This document shows, piece by piece, positions 57,902 to 64,000 of a stretch of 64,000 bases of DNA. Position 1 is the stretch's first letter; the number at the start of each line of letters is the position of its first letter. A program made the translations under genes and the position numbers. The stretch is from Enterocloster aldenensis (GTDB lineage Bacteria; Bacillota; Clostridia; Lachnospirales; Lachnospiraceae): assembly GCF_003434055.1 (NCBI RefSeq), contig NZ_QVEX01000007.1, positions 211,263-275,262 on the forward strand. The letters are read 5' to 3'. A model generated the notes under the pieces. It was not told where the DNA came from and did no database searches. It saw only the letters and a list, made by a program, of their open reading frames with translations.

Positions 57902-57917
57902 AAAAGGGGATAAGTCA

Positions 57918-59426
57918 ATGCAGGATACGATTTTAAAGATTGAACATATCAGTAAGTTTTATCCCGGCGTGACGGCGCTAAATGATGTCAGCTTCGAGAT
58001 AAAAAAAGGCGAGGTCCGTGCGCTGGTAGGCGAGAACGGAGCCGGCAAGTCCACCCTGATTAAATGTATCATGGGGGTGGAGAGGCCGGATGAGGGACAG
58101 ATATCCATGCGCTACGATGACCGGTGGATTGTGAATACAAATGCTCTGGAAGCCCAGAGCCATGGCGTTTACGCCAATTACCAGCATGTCAATATCGCAC
58201 CTGACCTGAGTATTGCTGAGAACTATTACCTGGGCCGGCAGCCGCGCACAAAGCTGGGGGCTGTTGACTGGAGGAAAATGGCGGATGACAGCAAGAAGAT
58301 TATTGATAAATTTGAGATGAACGTGGACCCCAAGGACAAAATCAGGAAGCTGCCCATTGCCATGCAGGCCATGGTGACCATCAGCAAGATTTCAGTCAAT
58401 GATGACATACGGATCGTGATATTTGACGAGCCCACGGCATTGCTTGAGAATGAAAAAGTGGAGGTGCTGTTCCGCTTCATCAAGGAGTTAAAGGAAAATG
58501 GCGTCAGTATCATCTATATTTCCCATCGTCTGGAGGAAATCATGGATATCTGCGACAGCGTGACCGTGCTCAAGGATGGCACCTATGTGGATACAAAACC
58601 CATTGGCGAAGTCACCAAGGATTCCCTCATACGGATGATGGTTGGACGGGAAATGTCCGATATCTATAATATCAAACGCCAGGAGCCGGGGGAAGAGGTC
58701 CTGAGGGTGGAGGATTTCAGCGACAGCAGCCATTTTAAGGACATTAATTTTTCCGTGCATAAAGGCGAGATACTGGGCTTTGTGGGCCTGGTGGGAGCAG
58801 GGCGCAGTGAGATCATGCGGGCCTTGTGCGGCGTGGAGCGCAGGCTTACCGGCAATGTGTATGTCAAGGGACAGAAGGTGAACATCAAGAATCCCAGCGA
58901 TGCCATGCAGCATGGAATCTGCTTTTTGACCGAGGACAGGCGCGCGGACGGGCTGGCCCTCCAGCTGTCAATCAAGACCAACATAAACATGAACTCTTAT
59001 GATATGATCAGCACCCGCGGGATTATTTCCCTTAAAAAGGAGCAGGAACGGGCAGAGGATTTCTCCAAACGGGTCAATGTGAAGACACCCAATGTCATGC
59101 AGCTGGTGGGCAACCTTTCCGGCGGAAACCAGCAGAAAGTGGTAATCGCCAAGCTGCTCTGCCGCGACCCGGATGTGCTGATCTTCGATGAGCCTACCGT
59201 GGGCGTGGACGTGGGAGCCAAGGAAGAAATCTATAAGCTGATGGAAAAACTGACCGGACAGGGCAGGAGCATCATCCTTATCTCTTCCTACCTGCCCGAG
59301 GTCATGGGACTGGCGGACCGCCTGATTGTCATGGCCCAGGGAAGGATTACCGGGGAGTTTAATAAAGAAGAATTGTTGACATTGAGAGAAGAGGATGTCC
59401 TGCGCAGGGCATCGGTGGAAGGTTAG
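57918..59426 (+). CDS. rbsA: Sugar ABC importer ATPase with two ABC domains (RbsA-like)
   Basis: A 502-residue double ABC ATPase. The first domain has GENGAGKSTLIK (Walker A) and VIFDEPTALL (Walker B). The second has GLVGAGRSEIM (degenerate Walker A as in RbsA/MglA), NLSGGNQQKVVIAKLL (signature) and LIFDEPTVGVDVGAK (Walker B). In the first domain the signature is degenerate (KLPIAMQAMVTI). It powers the RbsC-type permease. Clear ribosome binding site AAGGGGATAA before ATG 57918. Confidence 0.92.
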   Translation: MQDTILKIEHISKFYPGVTALNDVSFEIKKGEVRALVGENGAGKSTLIKCIMGVERPDEGQISMRYDDRWIVNTNALEAQSHGVYANYQHVNIAPDLSIAENYYLGRQPRTKLGAVDWRKMADDSKKIIDKFEMNVDPKDKIRKLPIAMQAMVTISKISVNDDIRIVIFDEPTALLENEKVEVLFRFIKELKENGVSIIYISHRLEEIMDICDSVTVLKDGTYVDTKPIGEVTKDSLIRMMVGREMSDIYNIKRQEPGEEVLRVEDFSDSSHFKDINFSVHKGEILGFVGLVGAGRSEIMRALCGVERRLTGNVYVKGQKVNIKNPSDAMQHGICFLTEDRRADGLALQLSIKTNINMNSYDMISTRGIISLKKEQERAEDFSKRVNVKTPNVMQLVGNLSGGNQQKVVIAKLLCRDPDVLIFDEPTVGVDVGAKEEIYKLMEKLTGQGRSIILISSYLPEVMGLADRLIVMAQGRITGEFNKEELLTLREEDVLRRASVEG

Positions 59427-59442
59427 TCATAGGAGGAATAGT

Positions 59443-60417
59443 ATGGGCAAGTCAAAGGTTGGAAAGGGCAGTTCGCTTACCAGTGTATTCCAGCAGACGG
59501 AGTTTACGCTGGGAGTCATTATTGTGGCTTTATTTGTGATAACGTCTGTCTGTACGGATAATTTCTTTAGTGTTTACAATATAACAAACCTGATGAAGCA
59601 GTGTGCCATCATCGGCGTCCTGGCAGTGGCCCAGACCATGATCATCACTACCGGCGGTATTGATATCAGCGGCGGCGCCATCACGGGCCTGTCCTGTATG
59701 GTCCTGGCATTGCTCCAGCGCGACACGGGCATGAACTTCTACCTGACACTGCTGATAGCTGTCATGTTTGCCATTGCGGCAGGTTTTGCCAACGGCATCA
59801 TTGTCTATGATTTCAAGGTGCCCCCTATGATTGCAACCCTGGGCATGTCCACCATCATCAGGGGTATCATCAAGATTATAAGCAAAGCCCTGACGGTCAG
59901 CGGCCTGGACGAGAGGATCCTCAACATGGGCAACAACAGTTTCTTCGGACTGTTGCCGGCCCTGGCCATTATCTGGGCAGTGGTGGCCCTGGTAGTGTTC
60001 CTGATTCTGCGCTACACGGTATTCGGAAGGAACCTGTATGTAATCGGAAGCGGCGTGGAGGTTGCCAAGCTGAGCGGTATCAAGGTCAGGAAAATGTTCT
60101 ATTCCGTGTACGCGTTTGCAGGACTGCTCTACGGCATAGCCGGTATCATGCTGGCCGCGCGCGTACAGAGCGCCCTTCCCACCGGCGGCGAGGGATATGA
60201 CATGAACGCCATCGCTGCAGCCGTAATCGGAGGCGCATCCCTTTCAGGCGGGCGTGGTGCTGTCAGCGGAACCCTTCTTGGAACCATCCTGATGGTGCTG
60301 ATTAACAATGCCGGCGTGCAGTTCGGGCTGAACACCCATGTGCTGGAGATTACCAGCGGTGTGCTGATTGTGTTCGCGGTTACCATGGATATGGTGAAGA
60401 ACCGGAAGAAGGCGTAG
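59443..60417 (+). CDS. rbsC: Sugar ABC importer permease (RbsC-like)
   Basis: A 324-residue membrane protein with about ten helices. QTMIITTGGIDISGGAITGLS and NAIAAAVIGGASLSGGRGAVSGTLLGTILMVLINN are the family signatures (BPD_transp_2). ATG 59443 has AGGAGG; the frame extends into the preceding gene. It is the last gene of the LacI operon. Confidence 0.92.
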   Translation: MGKSKVGKGSSLTSVFQQTEFTLGVIIVALFVITSVCTDNFFSVYNITNLMKQCAIIGVLAVAQTMIITTGGIDISGGAITGLSCMVLALLQRDTGMNFYLTLLIAVMFAIAAGFANGIIVYDFKVPPMIATLGMSTIIRGIIKIISKALTVSGLDERILNMGNNSFFGLLPALAIIWAVVALVVFLILRYTVFGRNLYVIGSGVEVAKLSGIKVRKMFYSVYAFAGLLYGIAGIMLAARVQSALPTGGEGYDMNAIAAAVIGGASLSGGRGAVSGTLLGTILMVLINNAGVQFGLNTHVLEITSGVLIVFAVTMDMVKNRKKA

Positions 60418-60452
60418 GAAAGCGTAGGAAAGCGTAGGAAAGCGTAGGAAAG
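60411..60452 (+). repeat. Four 10-bp tandem repeats at the rbsC stop
   Basis: Four units of GCGTAGGAAA. The first contains the rbsC TAG stop, so the array lies at the very end of the gene and could vary by slippage without changing the protein. Confidence 0.9.
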
Positions 60453-60620
60453 CAGAAAGCTTAGGGCGTGCAGATGGCGGGAACGGATTTTCAAACACAC
60501 CTGGGCAGGGAGCGGGGCAGTGAGGAAATCAATCCCCGTATGATATTGGTGCGGTTATGGTCTGGCGGGGTTCCCGGACTTGGCCGCACCTTTTTATGGA
60601 AAAAAGAGATGAAAAAGCAT

Positions 60621-60649
60621 TGACGTCCGACTCCGGGCAAAGTATAGTA
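60621..60649 (+). promoter_or_regulatory. Promoter of the MFS gene
   Basis: TTGACG (60621-60626), spacer of 17 bp, TATAGT (60644-60649), near consensus and 25 bp before the MFS start codon. Confidence 0.8.
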
Positions 60650-60673
60650 GGAGATATTTGGAGGAGGACGTAT

Positions 60674-61873
60674 ATGTCTTTAAGCAGCAGCTACAACTGT
60701 ACCCTGAAAGCCAGCTATGCCGGTTATGTGGTGCAGGCCATTGTAAATAATTTTGCGCCCCTGCTATTTCTTACGTTCCAGGACACATTCGGGATATCCC
60801 TGGGTATGATTACCATGCTGGTGACCGTGAATTTTGGGATCCAGCTGCTGGTGGATTTTCTGTCAGCCAGGTTCGTGGACCGGATTGGTTACCGCACCTG
60901 TATTGTGGCGGCCCATGTCTTTACGGCAGCGGGACTGGCGGGACTGGCCTTTATCCCGGATCTGATGCCCGGGCATTTTGCGGGCCTTGTGGTATGCGTG
61001 TGCCTGTATGCGGTTGGGGGAGGTATCATCGAAGTGCTGATCAGCCCCATTGTGGAGGCATGCCCCACCAGTAAGAAGGACGCGGCCATGAGCCTTCTGC
61101 ATTCCTTTTACTGCTGGGGCGCGGCCTCGGTGGTTCTTGGATCCACCCTGTTCTTTACCGTTGCAGGAGTGGGGAACTGGCGGATACTGGCGCTTTTGTG
61201 GGCGGCTGTCCCTGCTGTCAATGCGCTGGTTTTTGCCAGGGTGCCCATTCTTTCCCTGGTTGAGGACGGGGGTGGGATGAGCATCGGGGAACTGGCAGGA
61301 AACCGTGTGTTCTGGCTGTTTGCATTCATATTTGTCTGCGCAGGGGCTTCGGAACAGGCCATGAGCCAGTGGGCGTCCGCTTTTGCGGAGTCAGGGCTTA
61401 AGGTTTCCAAAACAATGGGGGATTTGGCCGGGCCGTGTATGTTTTCCTTGCTCATGGGTTTATCCAGGGCGCTGTATGCCAGGTACAGTGAGAAAATCCG
61501 GCTTCCTGTGTTCATGACAATCAGCGCCCTGCTGTGCGTGTTCAGCTATCTGATGGCTGCCTATGGCCCTGACCCGGTGCTGGCGCTTTTGGGCTGCGGC
61601 CTGTGCGGGCTTTCCGTGGGAATCCTGTGGCCGGGTGCATTTTCCCTTGCATCTGCGGGCTGTCCCAGGGGAGGTACTGCCATGTTCGCACTTCTGGCCC
61701 TGGCAGGTGACCTGGGGTGCGCTGCCGGTCCCGCCCTGGTGGGCCTGGTGTCAAGGGCGGCAGAGGGCGGCATGAAAGCCGGACTGGCTGCGGCTGCCTG
61801 GATTCCGGCTGTACTGGTATTTGGGCTGTGCTGGGTCATGTACAGGGAGCGTAAAACAGGATATAATCAATAA
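60674..61873 (+). CDS. MFS transporter
   Basis: A 399-residue protein with about 12 helices. The DRIGYRT loop (FVDRIGYRTCIV) between helices 2 and 3 is the MFS A-motif, and VGGGIIEVLISPIVEACP lies in helix 4/5. It looks like the FucP/YfkF-type sugar or metabolite group. The substrate is not known. ATG 60674 has GGAGGAGG; the frame is open 117 bp upstream over the promoter, so that is not coding. Confidence 0.85.
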   Translation: MSLSSSYNCTLKASYAGYVVQAIVNNFAPLLFLTFQDTFGISLGMITMLVTVNFGIQLLVDFLSARFVDRIGYRTCIVAAHVFTAAGLAGLAFIPDLMPGHFAGLVVCVCLYAVGGGIIEVLISPIVEACPTSKKDAAMSLLHSFYCWGAASVVLGSTLFFTVAGVGNWRILALLWAAVPAVNALVFARVPILSLVEDGGGMSIGELAGNRVFWLFAFIFVCAGASEQAMSQWASAFAESGLKVSKTMGDLAGPCMFSLLMGLSRALYARYSEKIRLPVFMTISALLCVFSYLMAAYGPDPVLALLGCGLCGLSVGILWPGAFSLASAGCPRGGTAMFALLALAGDLGCAAGPALVGLVSRAAEGGMKAGLAAAAWIPAVLVFGLCWVMYRERKTGYNQ

Positions 61874-61936
61874 ATGGATAATATAATGGCGGGGTTTTTG
61901 AGGCGATTTGTAAATAACTGTATGCTTCCTTAAGAT

Positions 61937-61964
61937 TTTACACATACTTTACATAGACTTTACA
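61937..61964 (+). promoter_or_regulatory. PhoP-like box of three TTTACA repeats
   Basis: TTTACA at 61937, 61948 and 61959, spaced exactly 11 bp, fits the direct-repeat PhoP box of Firmicutes (TT(A/T/C)ACA, 5-bp gaps). It lies 20 bp upstream of the -35 at 61984, a position for activation. The gene downstream moves phosphate. Confidence 0.75.
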
Positions 61965-61983
61965 TTGGAGGCGGGAAGCCATA

Positions 61984-62012
61984 TTGACGATATATGAAAT
62001 ATCCCGTATAAT
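61984..62012 (+). promoter_or_regulatory. Promoter of the Na/Pi transporter
   Basis: TTGACG (61984-61989), 17 bp, TATAAT (62007-62012). The resulting leader of about 240 nt to the ATG at 62261 has no gene; it could fold, but no known riboswitch is recognised in it. Confidence 0.85.
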
Positions 62013-62260
62013 GAGTATGTGTTAAAAATAAGTAAAGATTTGATAAACAACAGGAAAAGAGGCTACAGATTATCATGAAATCCGCCCACCTGAATGGACG
62101 CTGCAACAGTGCGATATAGAAGGCATGACCTGCGATCTTTTAACCGAAGATGGCGGGCCCTGCCTTATTTTTACGCCATTTTTCCGTGGGCACTTCGACA
62201 TTATCCATATAATGATAATAAAGGGGCTTTCCTATCCTCTCAGACAAAAGGAGAAAACAC

Positions 62261-63931
62261 ATGGGAGTAGAATTGGTATTAAGCCTGCTTGGAGGTCTGG
62301 CGCTGTTTATGTACGGCATGCAGATGATGAGCAGTAATCTGGAGGCGGTTGCCGGCAACCGGATGAAACAGATATTGGAACGTCTCACGGCCAACCGCTT
62401 TTTGGGTGTGCTGGTGGGGGCAGGTATAACGGCCTTAATCCAGTCTTCATCGGCAACCACGGTCATGACGGTGGGATTTGTTAATTCCGGTCTGATGACA
62501 TTGAAGCAGGCTGTGTGGATTATCATGGGCGCCAACGTGGGTACCACCATTACCGGCCAGCTGATTGCCCTGGACATCGGGGCCCTTGCGCCGCTGATTG
62601 CATTTGTGGGCGTCATGCTTCTGATTTTTGTGAAGAATAAAAAAATCCAGCATGTGGGAGGCATCATTGCGGGTATCGGCGTGCTGTTCATCGGAATGGG
62701 GATGATGAGCGATGCCATGGTCCCGCTCCGCGATTCCCAGACATTCATCCATATGGTAACCAAGTTCTCCAATCCCATCCTTGGAATCCTGGTAGGCGCT
62801 GTATTTACGGCCGTGATCCAGTCTTCCTCAGCGTCCGTGGGCATCCTCCAGGCGCTGGCCATGGGCGGGGTGATTAATATCCACAGCGCGGTGTTCGTGC
62901 TCTTCGGACAGAACATCGGTACCTGTATCACGGCGCTTCTGGCAAGTGTGGGAACAAGCAGGAATGCCAAGAGGACAACGGTCATCCATCTGATGTTCAA
63001 TGTGATTGGAACCACGCTGTTTGTAATCCTGTGTATCCTTACTCCGTTTACGGATTTCGTGGCAGGCCTGACCCCGGGCAACCCGGTGGCGCAGATTGCC
63101 AATGTCCATACAATCTTCAACGTAAGCACCACATTAATCCTGCTGCCCTTTGGCACCGTGCTGGAGCGGATTGCCATTGCGATACTGCCTGACAGGCAGG
63201 TTCCTGTGAAGGATGCGGACCGGTGGTTCGAGGACCTTATGGCTTCCAAGCATCATCTGGGCGTGTCTACCATTGCAATTAACCAGATTCATGATGAGAT
63301 TACCCTAATGATGGATGTGGCTGCCACCAATGTGTCGGAAAGCTTCATGGCGGTTGCCAATGGTACCGGCAAGGAGGGAATCCAGGGGATTGAGGAGAGG
63401 GAAGAAGAGATTGACCTTAGCAATGTAAGGATTTCCAAGAAAATATCTAAAATCCTGGTACTGGACCAGACGCCGAAGGACGTGGATACATTAAACCGTA
63501 TGTATTCCATCCTGGGCAATATCGAACGGATTGGGGACCATGCCATGAACCTGGCTGAGTACGCGGAGACCATAGAACAGAAGAACCTGACATTTTCCGG
63601 TTATGCTAAGAAGGAGTTCCAGGTCATGGAGGAAACCTGCAGGGAGGGCATGGAACTTTTGCGCAAGGCCGCAGAGGGGAATCCGGAATTTAAACTGTCA
63701 ATGGCTGAGGAGATTGAGCAGCGCATTGACGATATCACCCTGAAGTTCCGTCAGAACCAGATTGACCGTATGAGGGATGGGAACTGTAATGTGGAATCCT
63801 CCATCCTGTATTCGGAAATGCTGACGGATTATGAAAGGATTGGGGACCATATGCTGAACATTGCCCAGGCCTATGCTGCCATTGACTGGTCCGGGGACAG
63901 GGGACAGACAGCCGCAGCCGCCATTGCTTAA
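62261..63931 (+). CDS. Na/Pi cotransporter family protein with PhoU-like domain
   Basis: A 556-residue protein. The membrane part (residues about 1-330) has two inverted NaPi repeats with the QSSSA motifs ALIQSSSATTVMTVGFVN and AVIQSSSASVGILQALAM. The rest is a cytoplasmic, helical PhoU-like domain (RMYSILGNIERIGDHAMNLAEYAE, YERIGDHMLNIAQAY). It takes up or releases phosphate with sodium; the PhoU part may regulate it by phosphate state. AAGGAG lies 8 nt before the ATG. The PhoP-like box upstream suggests induction on phosphate shortage. Confidence 0.93.
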   Translation: MGVELVLSLLGGLALFMYGMQMMSSNLEAVAGNRMKQILERLTANRFLGVLVGAGITALIQSSSATTVMTVGFVNSGLMTLKQAVWIIMGANVGTTITGQLIALDIGALAPLIAFVGVMLLIFVKNKKIQHVGGIIAGIGVLFIGMGMMSDAMVPLRDSQTFIHMVTKFSNPILGILVGAVFTAVIQSSSASVGILQALAMGGVINIHSAVFVLFGQNIGTCITALLASVGTSRNAKRTTVIHLMFNVIGTTLFVILCILTPFTDFVAGLTPGNPVAQIANVHTIFNVSTTLILLPFGTVLERIAIAILPDRQVPVKDADRWFEDLMASKHHLGVSTIAINQIHDEITLMMDVAATNVSESFMAVANGTGKEGIQGIEEREEEIDLSNVRISKKISKILVLDQTPKDVDTLNRMYSILGNIERIGDHAMNLAEYAETIEQKNLTFSGYAKKEFQVMEETCREGMELLRKAAEGNPEFKLSMAEEIEQRIDDITLKFRQNQIDRMRDGNCNVESSILYSEMLTDYERIGDHMLNIAQAYAAIDWSGDRGQTAAAAIA

Positions 63932-63946
63932 GCACATGGCGGCTGC
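63914..63946 (+). terminator. Hairpin overlapping the transporter stop
   Basis: GCAGCCGCC (63914-63922) and GGCGGCTGC (63938-63946) form a 9-bp stem across the stop codon. There is no T-run, so termination is uncertain. Confidence 0.5.
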
Positions 63947-64000
63947 ATATCTGAAATATAAAAGGGTTCTATACTGAATGTTGGGGTGTACTGAAAAGCA

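Overview
The window looks like chromosome of a gut Clostridia of the Lachnospiraceae, most like an Enterocloster ([Clostridium] bolteae or clostridioforme type). This is inferred from near-50% GC backbone genes, AGGAGG-type ribosome binding sites, LCP/CpsB/BY-kinase polysaccharide genes, a FucO-type lactaldehyde reductase and purine-degradation genes. No rRNA or tRNA gene is visible.

Region 1 (1-5102): the end of a specialised-metabolism locus, with a pentapeptide-repeat protein (5' end outside the window) overlapping a single-module polyketide synthase, KS-DH-ACP, that lacks an acyltransferase. Region 2 (5364-12153): a purine-degradation operon headed by a guanine-class riboswitch: guanine deaminase, PbuG-type permease and a three-subunit xanthine dehydrogenase. 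Region 3 (12475-31767): a surface-polysaccharide locus. It opens with a tyrosine recombinase lying against a 263-bp segment bounded by 24-bp inverted repeats, which reads as a phase-variation promoter switch. Two small winged-helix regulators, CpsB phosphatase, Wzz/CpsC, BY-kinase CpsD, an LCP enzyme, a secreted Ser/Thr-rich protein and a sugar-phosphate transferase follow. An AT-rich cassette then encodes WecG/TagA, WecB, a TagF-like enzyme, a GT2, Wzy and Wzx. Decayed IS21 and IS256 copies and a second, fused Wzz/BY-kinase close the region.

Region 4 (32434-39545): a 7.1-kb integrative element inserted in the 3' end of an RlmI-like methyltransferase gene. Both att sites are visible, and each encodes an intact C-terminus for the target gene. 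It carries integrase, excisionase, a pMV158-type Rep, a hairpin with the pMV158-like nick motif, an FtsK/TcpA-type translocase, small genes, and a lipoprotein cargo pair behind a palindromic operator. Region 5 (40958-48575): an envelope locus with two TetR regulators, a secreted repeat protein, an MMPL/RND transporter and a long secreted protein with 33-bp tandem repeats. Region 6 (48805-60417): fucO, a discoidin-like protein, a KamA-family radical SAM enzyme, then deoC divergent from a LacI-led operon of PfkB kinase, RbsD/FucU mutarotase and an RbsBAC-type importer. Two matching LacI-type operators flank the divergent start, suggesting a ribose or deoxyribose regulon. Region 7 (60621-63931): an MFS transporter and a Na/Pi cotransporter behind a three-unit PhoP-like box and a near-consensus promoter.

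The parts most worth following up are the invertible switch whose segment contains a promoter with 11-bp-spaced heptamers matching the expected site of the wing-helix regulators beside it, the small Rep+FtsK integrative element, and the AT-less PKS.
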